DNA from: Siderastrea siderea
Taxonomy: Eukaryota > Cnidaria > Anthozoa > Scleractinia > Rhizangiidae
DNA length: 64,000 bases
Direction of reading: 5' to 3'
Assembly (NCBI GenBank): GCA_964030785.1
Contig: OZ034966.1
Span: forward strand, 769,501 to 833,500
Shown: positions 8,307 through 16,398 of the stretch, piece by piece
Position numbering within the stretch: position 1 is the stretch's first letter
Layout of the letters: each line of letters opens with the position of its first letter
Made by a program: the position numbers and the translations under genes
Notes under the pieces: generated by a model
Told to the model about the DNA's origin: nothing
Seen by the model: only the letters and a program-made list of their open reading frames with translations
The model's database searches: none

Positions 8307-8708
8307 TTAAGGTTCAATATATACGTTTTCAAATTTGCCTGTTTTCGGATTTTTCACCAAACGCATGACAGTACCTTTTTTAGGATGAGTCCAGAATTTC
8401 TTGCTTGTTATACCTGTTGGTCCTGTGAAAGCACCTTTCAAAACATCACCAGACCAGTATCGGTCAAATACATGGTTGGTTGATGGAATTACTTTGCGAG
8501 TTATTTGTTCGGCTATTTTGGCTGCCTCGAAAGCTTTACCTAATGGATTTTCACCTCCCTTTTGACTTTTGACGAATTTCGTCTTAGTAATACCACATTC
8601 AGAGCATATGCATTTAAGCATAAGTCTGTTATTTTTGGCTCTCACATATCGTTCACTCCCAGGTACACATTCTGTGACCCTTTTTTGTTTCACGCAATAA
8701 GATTTCAT
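8307..8708 (-). CDS. DUF5679 head fused to a conserved virion-type C-terminal domain
   Basis: This 133-aa protein starts like the neighbouring leader (MKSYCVKQKR, C..C pairs) and ends in a conserved basic domain with FDRYWSGD and KKFWTHPKKGTV. The same C-terminal domain stands as a 61-aa frame in element 2 (43,016-43,201), where it follows PLA2 directly. The DUF5679 head has therefore been duplicated or shuffled between partners. The function is unknown; it lies in the virion gene block, so a structural or packaging role is possible. Confidence 0.75.
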   Translation of the reverse strand: MKSYCVKQKRVTECVPGSERYVRAKNNRLMLKCICSECGITKTKFVKSQKGGENPLGKAFEAAKIAEQITRKVIPSTNHVFDRYWSGDVLKGAFTGPTGITSKKFWTHPKKGTVMRLVKNPKTGKFENVYIEP

Positions 8709-8727
8709 ATATAACTTGATTACATGA

Positions 8728-9996
8728 TTACATATTTTTGAAATACCGTTCTAGAAACCTCTCATTATTCGTCGTATCATATATGTCGAAAACTTCCAAC
8801 AGATCAAAATATGATTTACCCTTATTCATCTCATTCAAAAAGTACAAACAGAAGTAACCGCATGTTGTCGTCAGTAAATTTTGTATTTGATTGTTCTGAT
8901 GAAGCAATGTTAAATTCTTTTTTCTCGCATGATTGACCATTTCTTGGAAGGGAGGCAAACCAAAGCTATCAAAGTAATTGATGACTTTGTCCTTAACATA
9001 AGTAGCCACCCAATGACTCCCTGACATATAACTCGGTTCAAGATTGTAAATGAATAGAGCCTGTCTATGATTGTGAGGAACATTTTCATCTCGAGACAGA
9101 ACATCTTTGATTGGGATATTCAGATATTTACACCATTTTATTAAATCATAATTGCTTAATGGGACATTCTTATGGAATTTTGGTTTTACAACAAAATGTT
9201 TAACAGTGGGACGTTTTTGAAGGGTGAGTTCTTGCCCAATAGTAGACCTTTGCCCGATTGTACCGTTCGGCCAATTTCCATAAAAAGGCGGTGTTCTATA
9301 CATTGGTATTAACAAACCACCATCCTGATTATCATTGGTTAGTTTTGATATAGATCTGGGTGGTCTTTGTTTCGGTTGTCCCATCTGAGGGGCACCTTTA
9401 CCAGTCATCTTCTTTATTGCCTCAATAGCTAAAGGGACTCCAATTGATGCAAGAAGAGTACCTAAGAAACCACCTGTTTGTACTTTAGTCGGTTTTATAT
9501 GAACACCAGAGCCTGTTTGTAGAGCATTTAATATATCCTTCTTTTGTTTGGTTGTCAAAAGATGTTTATATGCTATCAACTGATCGATTTTATTTTGTGG
9601 TATGAGAAACCCACCGGTTTGAACACCTTTTCCGGATATCTTCTTAACAATCTGAGATGCTCCTTCACTAGCTGCTCCAGCTAAAGCCGACAATCCAAGA
9701 GTCTTAGCAATCGTTGGACCAAAAGTTCTTCCAAGCGTCAGAACTGTAGACAGAAGAGATCCACCTACTTGCTTTCGAATGTTTGTTTTAGAAAGTTTAA
9801 TGTCCATTCCCTTTTTCAATTTTCTATTTTTTTCCAATCGTTTAACTATATTCTGAGGTACATACAGAGTGTCATTCCCAGATAGAGAGTCCTTCGTGAG
9901 CCTTAGAACTATTGTTTCTCTTTTATGATACGCGTTACTAAGATTCTTTTTCTGGTTTGGTGATAAACTAACTTTAATTTCGTATAGTTGTGTCAT
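8728..9996 (-). CDS. adenain-like maturation protease fused to a virion precursor
   Basis: The 422-aa product carries a C-terminal Ulp1/adenain-type cysteine protease: His328 in GSHWV, Asp343 in YFDSFG, a Gln in NNQIQ and Cys379 in TTCGYFC. The first 250 residues form a precursor with seven matches to the adenain site (M/I/L/N/Q)xGx|G or xGG|x. They include QVGG|S at 76, ISGK|G at 120, QTGG|F at 126 and 173, MTGK|G at 197 and QDGG|L at 224. A hydrophobic, amphipathic segment at 177-200 is bracketed by two of them. It resembles membrane-active virion peptides. The promoter carries the TCTA/TATA motif. The frame is intact, unlike its homologue in element 2. Confidence 0.9.
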   Translation of the reverse strand: MTQLYEIKVSLSPNQKKNLSNAYHKRETIVLRLTKDSLSGNDTLYVPQNIVKRLEKNRKLKKGMDIKLSKTNIRKQVGGSLLSTVLTLGRTFGPTIAKTLGLSALAGAASEGASQIVKKISGKGVQTGGFLIPQNKIDQLIAYKHLLTTKQKKDILNALQTGSGVHIKPTKVQTGGFLGTLLASIGVPLAIEAIKKMTGKGAPQMGQPKQRPPRSISKLTNDNQDGGLLIPMYRTPPFYGNWPNGTIGQRSTIGQELTLQKRPTVKHFVVKPKFHKNVPLSNYDLIKWCKYLNIPIKDVLSRDENVPHNHRQALFIYNLEPSYMSGSHWVATYVKDKVINYFDSFGLPPFQEMVNHARKKNLTLLHQNNQIQNLLTTTCGYFCLYFLNEMNKGKSYFDLLEVFDIYDTTNNERFLERYFKNM

Positions 9997-10011
9997 ATAA
10001 TATATGTTAGA
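9997..10011 (-). promoter_or_regulatory. late-type promoter motif of the protease gene
   Basis: The coding strand reads TCTAACATATATTAT immediately before ATG, so the TCTA box and AT-rich core abut the start codon. Confidence 0.5.
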
Positions 10012-10070
10012 TAAATTCTCTTTTAAAAAACATATTCATTTAAATTTTCATCGATGTAAAACTTATTTAT

Positions 10071-11360
10071 TTAAACTATCATCAATTCGTTTCCAACTGT
10101 CTTTACTACAACCTCACTCTCGTAAAATACGATGCTATGAGCTCGAACGTTTGCTGCCGGGGCTACATTGAGACGATAATGGAGAATCAACTGTTTAGGA
10201 TCTCTCGTCACTACCTCTTTCTGATATGACAAATCGAAATACAATAATCCATACAAACTGGTGAAATTGGCTATATTCAATTGTGTCCCTGAATTAAAAT
10301 CATTTTTTCTATATGCATATGACATTAAATCGTTAAATACTCTTACTTTACTATCCGCATCATATTCCAGCTCTGGGTAAAATGTATTGTTACCATACTC
10401 TAAACGACAGCTTGATAGAGAGCTATTAGCGTCAGCAGCATTCAACTTGAAAGTGTCGAATACATACGGAGACCTTTCAGCTTCATCATTATTTGGTCCG
10501 TCTGTCCGCTGGAGATATATAAAAACGTGTTTAACGTTGTCGATAGCTGGACTGATTTGAAACATATTCTGAATAGCTCTGGTATTTGCTGACTGATTGT
10601 AGAGATCTCGCATATATGTCCAGGTTGTTGGCTTAAGAAACTCTGAAACGAAATTACTATACATGCTGTCTTTTGGGATTAATCTAGGGAGCCAAAGATA
10701 CAATCTCTTTACTACAACACGACCAGCGTCTGTGCCATTTGCCATGTGAATCATTTCACTGTCTTCGTTAAATGTAAGTTCAATTGTGAGCTGCATCGGG
10801 GGCAACATTTTTCTTTCTAATTCTTGGAAATAGCTGTATCTGTTTAACGGAATCATCTCGTTAATCGATTTAGCTCCTCCGCCGCCGTTATTCTGATTAG
10901 CCTGGGTTAAAATGCGACGGGCCTCGAAACCGGTGTTTGTATTTGCTGTAGTTTCGTCAGTATCAAGATACCAGAACGAATTCTTTCCAACGGATCTACT
11001 ATAATCATCGCTGTATTCAAGGAGATTTTTGACATTCGTTATTCGATGCAAATTATCACTCTCATACACAATTTTGCCTGAAGATTTGATAACCATATGT
11101 CTGATTAGACTGTGAGATCCGTTTATCATGGTGATGCGATCCGCTTGAGCATATCCAGTACCATCTGCCTTTTTTTGAAGCTCTTTAGTTACTTCTATAT
11201 ACCCATTGAAAAAATCGAACATTGTCGACCTATCGTTGATTGTGAATCTGTAACCTGTCTTTTTCTGGCTTTGATTGTTAGCAGGTTGCTCAATGACATT
11301 ATCCAAATGGAAACGAACGTATTCATATCGTTGCAGATTTTCATTTGTTCTGAAACTCAT
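10071..11360 (-). CDS. mcp: major capsid protein, hexon-like double jelly roll
   Basis: The 429-aa protein forms the trimeric capsomer of the Polinton/adintovirus virion. It is recognised by length, position between protease and penton, and similarity along its whole length to the 420-aa protein of element 2. Shared blocks include the N-terminal TG(Y/H).FT..D, SLI..(M/L)..SSGK..YE.DN.H, IPLNRYSFF-like, LPP.QL..E, FYPELDYD-like and the C-terminal FDL. The two proteins are clearly diverged. The TCTA/TATA motif lies directly upstream, as expected for a late virion gene. No break is seen. Confidence 0.9.
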   Translation of the reverse strand: MSFRTNENLQRYEYVRFHLDNVIEQPANNQSQKKTGYRFTINDRSTMFDFFNGYIEVTKELQKKADGTGYAQADRITMINGSHSLIRHMVIKSSGKIVYESDNLHRITNVKNLLEYSDDYSRSVGKNSFWYLDTDETTANTNTGFEARRILTQANQNNGGGGAKSINEMIPLNRYSYFQELERKMLPPMQLTIELTFNEDSEMIHMANGTDAGRVVVKRLYLWLPRLIPKDSMYSNFVSEFLKPTTWTYMRDLYNQSANTRAIQNMFQISPAIDNVKHVFIYLQRTDGPNNDEAERSPYVFDTFKLNAADANSSLSSCRLEYGNNTFYPELEYDADSKVRVFNDLMSYAYRKNDFNSGTQLNIANFTSLYGLLYFDLSYQKEVVTRDPKQLILHYRLNVAPAANVRAHSIVFYESEVVVKTVGNELMIV

Positions 11361-11378
11361 TTATATGAGTAGTTTAGA
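11361..11378 (-). promoter_or_regulatory. late-type promoter motif of the major capsid gene
   Basis: The coding strand reads TCTAAACTACTCATATAA directly before ATG. It differs at one base of 18 from the motif before the penton gene. Confidence 0.6.
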
Positions 11379-11458
11379 TAAAATTCACTCTTTATATAAA
11401 CCATTTCCCACTTATTGGTCTATTTATAATTGGATAAAATTCACTTTTTAATAACATT

Positions 11459-11815
11459 TTATCGTCTCAATCCAGTACCAGATATAAGTCTATTCAGAAT
11501 TATGTTGTAATCTTCTTGTTTTGGTTTAGTAGGTTTGGTTGGTTTCATTGATTGTTTAGTTGAACCGTGTAATTTTCTCATAATAAGCTCTCCGCTTTTT
11601 TCAGCTGCTTTTTTTCCCAGTTTGTCTCCAGCATGTGAAATACCAGATTCAAGCGCTTTTTTGGCAAAAGGTTTTAAAACCATTTCTGGAACTTTACTTA
11701 ACACCCTTCCAACCGGTTTGAAAATGTTATCAACAATGATCCCAGACCCTTTATGTTCATAAACAAATCGTCCAAGTTTTGGATGATAAATATGCTTGTA
11801 TTCGTACGATGACAT
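11459..11815 (-). CDS. small basic pVI-like virion protein
   Basis: This 118-aa basic protein shows KHKGSG-type residues near position 22, followed by an amphipathic helix-rich stretch. It ends with LISGTGLRR, which contains an adenain-type site (ISGT|G). The element 2 counterpart (46,606-46,984) keeps the HKGSG core. Position between MCP and penton, small size, basic charge and terminal cleavage motifs fit a processed internal capsid protein like adenovirus pVI or pX. Homology to pVI itself is not shown. Confidence 0.7.
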   Translation of the reverse strand: MSSYEYKHIYHPKLGRFVYEHKGSGIIVDNIFKPVGRVLSKVPEMVLKPFAKKALESGISHAGDKLGKKAAEKSGELIMRKLHGSTKQSMKPTKPTKPKQEDYNIILNRLISGTGLRR

Positions 11816-11833
11816 ATATAAATATTAGTTAGA
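11816..11833 (-). promoter_or_regulatory. late-type promoter motif of the pVI-like gene
   Basis: The coding strand reads TCTAACTAATATTTATAT directly before ATG. Confidence 0.5.
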
Positions 11834-12595
11834 TTAATCTCTCTTCTCTTTTAAAATCAAACTGAATGAAGTGTCACTATGATTAAGATCGATGATTCTC
11901 CTCTTACCATCTGTGATATAAATTCTTATTTTATTGATCGTATTTTTATTACACGGGTTGTACTGAACTCGTCGAGGCTCTTGTGTGAAACTATAACTCG
12001 GGGTGAGAGTTGAGGTACTGAAACTATATATAATATCTGACTCTTCACCATCGACAAGACTGTCACTTATCAAATCACAATGAACATTCAATATTTCTCT
12101 GTCTTGTGAGAGATTAGGAATGTAATCTCCAACATTTACACTACTTGTTAGAATCTTTTTATTGAAACCAATAAGATCATTAAAATTACTTTGAGTAAGA
12201 TCTAATCTGTAATTTGAGGCTAGTGTTATTATTGTTCTGAATACAGTATCGTTAAACTCCAGAGTGATTGGATATTGAGGGTTTGATGAGGTCCCTGTTT
12301 TTGTTTTTTCTTTGATTAAATTGTCAAAATCAATGTAATTCCATACTCCAGGGTTGAATATAATTTCGATCCAATTAGCACCACTATCTGTCGAATATCT
12401 TATTTTCTGATTATTGAGTTCTTTAGTCACATTAAACCAAGTAAATGACATCGAAATGATTCGGTCTAGGCCGATTTCATATTGTCTGTTTGAATCTAGT
12501 ATTATCGGATTACTGTATTTGATTGTGAAATCCGATGGTTTATTACCACTTATACCTTTGACGGTATGACTGGATAATACAAGTTGTCTATTCAT
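11834..12595 (-). CDS. penton (minor capsid protein, single jelly roll)
   Basis: The 253-aa protein is the Polinton penton homologue that occupies the five-fold vertices. It aligns with the element 2 protein over the full length: conserved blocks are the N-terminal SDFTI/SHDFTV with P(I/P)(I/E)L, D..I.MS..W.N(V/I), Y.L.(L/M)(T/S)Q.NFN(D/E)(L/V)(I/L)G, (L/N)(V/L)HCDLIS and YSFSTS.L..SY.F..EPRR. It lies directly downstream of the PPxY protein with a 9-bp gap that includes part of its TCTA/TATA promoter motif. Confidence 0.85.
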   Translation of the reverse strand: MNRQLVLSSHTVKGISGNKPSDFTIKYSNPIILDSNRQYEIGLDRIISMSFTWFNVTKELNNQKIRYSTDSGANWIEIIFNPGVWNYIDFDNLIKEKTKTGTSSNPQYPITLEFNDTVFRTIITLASNYRLDLTQSNFNDLIGFNKKILTSSVNVGDYIPNLSQDREILNVHCDLISDSLVDGEESDIIYSFSTSTLTPSYSFTQEPRRVQYNPCNKNTINKIRIYITDGKRRIIDLNHSDTSFSLILKEKRD

Positions 12596-12613
12596 TTATA
12601 TGATTAGTTTAGA
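12596..12613 (-). promoter_or_regulatory. late-type promoter motif of the penton gene
   Basis: The coding strand reads TCTAAACTAATCATATAA directly before ATG, 17/18 identical to the MCP motif. Confidence 0.6.
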
Positions 12614-13599
12614 CTAAAATAGTTTTTGTATATTTTGTTGTATTGCAACCTGTTCAAAATAGAGTTTTTGAATAAGATATCGAGAATTGCGACACCTGTG
12701 TTTCTTAGCTCTATGCTATTATTACCTGCAACCATTGATCCGATAATCAGTTCAAGTTTTTTAATCATTTCTGTCGGATTGTTGAAAAACTGGACTTGTC
12801 CACCTCTTTTTATTTTTTTCTTCAAACCAGATCCTTTAATATTTTTTAATTTTTTATTGTTGTAATCGATATAATCAGTAAGAACCTTTCTTGTATCTTG
12901 AATAATTTTTCTTCGATATTGAGCCTCAGCTTCAGTCATTAAACCACTTTTTAATTTTTTACTGATATCACTCAAATAACCATTTAGTCTCAAACGTTGA
13001 TCTTTAGCATTTTTCAAGATTTTGTTCAGATAAGCTTTACTCTTTTTATTATCCATATCCTTTTCTGTTAGACGTAATTCAATATCATCATAGTTAGGAA
13101 TTTGAAGTTCATCCAAAACTTGGTTAATTGCATCCTCCTCGAGAATGTTATAATCAGGTCCTTCTTCTTCTTCGTATTCAGGTGGAAGATCTTCAGGTTC
13201 ATACATGTATTCTGGGTCAATATGAATTCGTTTTTCACCTGATGCTAAATCCTTGAGGACATCTTCATAAGATGGAGGTTTTGGAACTACCTGTTTCTCG
13301 TTTTCAGGTAAAACAGGTTGATCAAACAAATCATCCAATCCATAATCAGGCACTTCATCATCAATAGCTATTCCATAATCTGGAACAGGTCGCTTTTTCT
13401 TTGGTAATCTTATCAATGGCATTTTTGGAGCTGTGAGTTCCTTTAATCCTGATGTTATAGGTTTGAAAAGTTTCTCTGCCTCAACTTCACCCATTTGATC
13501 AGATATGGTTTTTTGTTTTATTGTCTCTCTCACTGTGTTAATCTTTTTACCAAGTTCGGATCGGCTCTCTGCTAATTGTTTCCATTTGAGTAAACTCAT
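12604..13599 (-). CDS. minor virion protein with two PPxY late-domain motifs
   Basis: The 331-aa protein has a basic N-terminus, an acidic proline-rich middle and a conserved C-terminal domain of about 60 residues (MI.KLELIIGSMVAGNNSI...). The middle contains PPSY (108-111) and PPEY (139-142), which match WW-domain ligands of NEDD4-family ubiquitin ligases. Adenovirus pVI uses a PPSY of this type. IKGS|G in the C-terminal third fits an adenain cleavage site. The element 2 homologue keeps a PPPY in the same acidic region. The exact structural role is unknown. Confidence 0.8.
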   Translation of the reverse strand: MSLLKWKQLAESRSELGKKINTVRETIKQKTISDQMGEVEAEKLFKPITSGLKELTAPKMPLIRLPKKKRPVPDYGIAIDDEVPDYGLDDLFDQPVLPENEKQVVPKPPSYEDVLKDLASGEKRIHIDPEYMYEPEDLPPEYEEEEGPDYNILEEDAINQVLDELQIPNYDDIELRLTEKDMDNKKSKAYLNKILKNAKDQRLRLNGYLSDISKKLKSGLMTEAEAQYRRKIIQDTRKVLTDYIDYNNKKLKNIKGSGLKKKIKRGGQVQFFNNPTEMIKKLELIIGSMVAGNNSIELRNTGVAILDILFKNSILNRLQYNKIYKNYFSLN

Positions 13600-13667
13600 T
13601 ATATCATTTGTTTACATAAAATTTCGTATTTTGTTCGGAAAAATTAGGGTTATCATATATAAAAACG

Positions 13668-13730
13668 CTCGCATAGCGTGTCGCATAGCGTGTCGCATAG
13701 CGTGTCGCATAGCGTGTCGCCATGCGATAA
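13668..13730. repeat. four 12-bp GC-rich iterons in the divergent promoter region
   Basis: The unit GCATAGCGTGTC is repeated four times between the divergent starts of the PPxY gene (leftward) and the ATPase gene (rightward). The last copy runs into the variant GCCATGCG. The array stands out as GC-rich in very AT-rich DNA. It could bind a regulator of the two late blocks or an initiator protein. The corresponding interval in element 2 is only 34 bp and lacks it. Confidence 0.8.
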
Positions 13731-13751
13731 AATTGTATAACATATTATCAT

Positions 13752-14399
13752 ATGAAGATTCAAAATTACGACATTCAAGATGATGAAAACAACGATTTTG
13801 TTCAATTAAAGAGTTTCATGCCAAACCGATGTTTCAGGATGCTTATTTGTGCTCCCTCTGGTGGTGGCAAGACTAACCTTTTGCTTGATATGATATATAG
13901 GCTTCTCTATTTTGATAAGATATACCTTTATGCTCGAAATCTCCAACAAAGCAAATATAAGCATCTGTTGAAATCTCTTGAACCAATATCAAAATCAAAA
14001 GAGGTCGGTTATGACGTAATCGAAGCAAGTAATGATGACATCATCCCTTTAACAGATTTGTCTGATGAAAACCAAAAATTAATCATATTTGATGACTATT
14101 TGAATACAGGTAAGAAAAATGACGAACGGATACGTGACTACTTTACCAATTCTAGAAACAAAAATTGCTGTTGTATATATTTAAGTCAAAGCTATTACGG
14201 AACTGATAAAACAATAAGACTGAATAGTTCACATTTTTGTGTTTTTGATTTTCCTTCTATAAACGAGCAATCGATGATTTGCCGAGAACTGAACATAAAT
14301 AAATCAGATTATCAGAAAGCTACTAAGGATCCATATAGTTTTTTGTATGTTGATAAGGTCAAAAAAAAGGTAGCCCGAAATTTCGACGAAAAAATCTAA
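13752..14399 (+). CDS. FtsK/HerA-type genome packaging ATPase
   Basis: The 215-aa ATPase drives DNA into the capsid. It has a Walker A motif APSGGGKTN near residues 34-42, a Walker B strand LIIFDDY near 109-115, and the downstream NCCCIYLSQSYY strand that follows Walker B in Polinton ATPases. The element 2 copy shows the same motifs (GPSNSGKTN, IVVFDDL) but is frame-broken. This is the first gene of the rightward block; its stop codon overlaps the TCTA box of the fibre gene. Confidence 0.92.
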   Translation: MKIQNYDIQDDENNDFVQLKSFMPNRCFRMLICAPSGGGKTNLLLDMIYRLLYFDKIYLYARNLQQSKYKHLLKSLEPISKSKEVGYDVIEASNDDIIPLTDLSDENQKLIIFDDYLNTGKKNDERIRDYFTNSRNKNCCCIYLSQSYYGTDKTIRLNSSHFCVFDFPSINEQSMICRELNINKSDYQKATKDPYSFLYVDKVKKKVARNFDEKI

Positions 14400-14415
14400 A
14401 CTAATATTATATTAT
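14395..14415 (+). promoter_or_regulatory. late-type promoter motif of the fibre gene
   Basis: TCTAAACTAAT followed by ATTATATTAT abuts the fibre ATG. The TCTAAACTAAT part equals the penton motif on the opposite strand, and it overlaps the ATPase stop codon. Confidence 0.6.
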
Positions 14416-16116
14416 ATGAGTTATACAAACGGTATTCTTAATCATGTTGATTCTCAAGGACAAGGTCAGATAGGCCCTAGAGGGTTGCCTGGGTTACCTG
14501 GTCCTAAAGGCGATAAAGGCGATAAAGGCGACAAAGGCGACAAAGGTGATCGTGGACCTCAGGGTAGTGCCAGCGGTTCTGCTGATATTGACATGCAAAA
14601 TAAGTTCGAGATTTTACGATTAAAAAGCAATCCTTATCCTATCCACGGTGATCTGTCAAAGGTAATAAACTATCAGGACACGAGAAATATCTTTCTTTCG
14701 AAAAAAGAGGGTGGAAAAATGGAGGCAAGCATTGATATGAACAATAATACAATCTACAACGTAAAAGACCCAACACAGGCAGATCAAGCCACAAACAAAA
14801 AGTATGTCGAAAATCAGCTTGAAACAAAACTGGATAAAGGAGCTGATATTGATATGAAAAATAAATCAATTACCAATCTTGATCTTCCATCAAACCAAAG
14901 AGACGCCGCATGTGTCGAGTTTGTTAACAACAGAATTGATGACATGACACAAAAAAAGTTTCTCAAAGTTGATGGCACCAACAATATGACTGGAAACTTG
15001 AATTTAAATAACAATAAAATTATTAACTTACAAACCGATTACAGAGATTCAAAATCCGCAGTTAATGTTGATTTTGTGCAAGAGGAAATAAAAGATTTGA
15101 GAAATCTTGTCACTCAAAAAATTCGTGAATCTCAGATCAATAACTCAGGACAAAAACGAGACGCCTTCAGATACTTGATGGAAGACACTGATGAATCTTC
15201 GAGTGAAAACAATATCGAGGTTTTGGGTATTGTCGATTTTCCCAATTCTCCACATCAAATTAATAAAAAAGCTTACCAACTTAAACTCTTGTTTGAAAAA
15301 AGCTCACCCTTCCAGTACCGCTCACGTCTTGGTTTTAACTTATATAAACTTCCAGTCGGGTATTACACAATGGTCGTTGAATGGTTTCCGCCGGAAATGA
15401 ATGAGATAAGTGTAACAGCTCAAGGAACAACGATTTCAATTTCTGATGAAACAACCAAAACATTCGAGAAGTACACCAAAACAGTTATCCATTTTCACAG
15501 ATGGGGTAGCTCACCCCCACAATTTATATATCTCGATCTGCACGGTACAGTCAGTAAGCAATCGTTATTAACAATTGGGCATTTAATTGTCTATGGTGTT
15601 AAAGAAACAATTTCAAATGTTGACCCAAGTGTCTATGACACCGCTTTTGTTATTGAAAACGGAAAAATGGTCATGCAAACAGATTTGTCTTTAAACGGAC
15701 ACCAACTACGCTCTTCCATTCACCACATAAACGGTTTTTTAAATTCAACAAAAGGGGACAAAAATTTTGTTTTAAATGGTGCCGAAATAATTTCATTGCC
15801 GGGTGAAGCGATTTTGAAAAATATTGATATATATTGTACGCGTCCAATCACTTCTTCGGATTCTCATGTCACTGTACATAGACACAAAAAAATATCTTTG
15901 AAACTCAAAACATCTTTACGGAATTTTTTTACTGGAACTCTAAGCTCTTCAAGAAATTTTACCTCAGAAAAAAGTGGGTGGTATCAAACGATAAACCCAA
16001 ATTCTTTCCAAATGCCTTCGTCCGGGATTTTGGCTTTTGAACTAAATATGAATGATGATATTTGGAAAAGTTACAACGCAATTATACTTCGTATCGAGTA
16101 TCAAACAAGTGCGTGA
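14416..16116 (+). CDS. collagen-like fibre (receptor-binding spike)
   Basis: The 566-aa protein starts with a short G-X-Y collagen stretch (about residues 20-50, with KGD repeats). Tail-fibre-type shaft repeats follow, of the form M..NMTG.L.LNNNKI.NL with A.N..FV. A C-terminal globular part of about 300 residues is the likely receptor-binding head. The same layout is seen in phage tail fibres and some viral spikes. From about residue 45 onward the gene is nearly identical to the element 2 fibre at both protein and DNA level, whereas the ATPase just upstream is strongly diverged. This points to recent gene exchange. Confidence 0.85.
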   Translation: MSYTNGILNHVDSQGQGQIGPRGLPGLPGPKGDKGDKGDKGDKGDRGPQGSASGSADIDMQNKFEILRLKSNPYPIHGDLSKVINYQDTRNIFLSKKEGGKMEASIDMNNNTIYNVKDPTQADQATNKKYVENQLETKLDKGADIDMKNKSITNLDLPSNQRDAACVEFVNNRIDDMTQKKFLKVDGTNNMTGNLNLNNNKIINLQTDYRDSKSAVNVDFVQEEIKDLRNLVTQKIRESQINNSGQKRDAFRYLMEDTDESSSENNIEVLGIVDFPNSPHQINKKAYQLKLLFEKSSPFQYRSRLGFNLYKLPVGYYTMVVEWFPPEMNEISVTAQGTTISISDETTKTFEKYTKTVIHFHRWGSSPPQFIYLDLHGTVSKQSLLTIGHLIVYGVKETISNVDPSVYDTAFVIENGKMVMQTDLSLNGHQLRSSIHHINGFLNSTKGDKNFVLNGAEIISLPGEAILKNIDIYCTRPITSSDSHVTVHRHKKISLKLKTSLRNFFTGTLSSSRNFTSEKSGWYQTINPNSFQMPSSGILAFELNMNDDIWKSYNAIILRIEYQTSA

Positions 16117-16182
16117 TTACTTTCCACAAAAAAATTTACATTTATTATATAGCACAATGCAGGATATCCATCTGATTGGAGC

Positions 16183-16266
16183 ATGGAATGCTTTTTAGAA
16201 TATATTATTATCCCAAAAGAAATAATGAGGATTCCGAAGAAGATAATGAATAATCTAACTTTATAA
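16183..16266 (+). CDS. possible 27-aa peptide
   Basis: A short open frame (MECFLEYIIIPK...) lies between the fibre and the next gene. It is supported only by its position in a tightly packed block, so it may be chance. Confidence 0.2.
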   Translation: MECFLEYIIIPKEIMRIPKKIMNNLTL

Positions 16267-16270
16267 TATA

Positions 16271-16393
16271 ATGAGAACAGCTATTTTAATCAACGAAATT
16301 ATTGAGAATATAGAAAAAATAGTTCGAAACATCAGAAAATTATACATCAGTATTAAGAAATCGTTCAAAAAAGAAAAAAATGTAACCATATAA
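16271..16393 (+). CDS. possible 40-aa lysine-rich peptide
   Basis: The frame starts 4 bp after the previous stop, is preceded by TTATAATATA, and ends 5 bp before the next gene. The product is helical and basic at its C-terminus. The packing and AT-rich leader support it weakly. Confidence 0.3.
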   Translation: MRTAILINEIIENIEKIVRNIRKLYISIKKSFKKEKNVTI

Positions 16394-16398
16394 TATAT

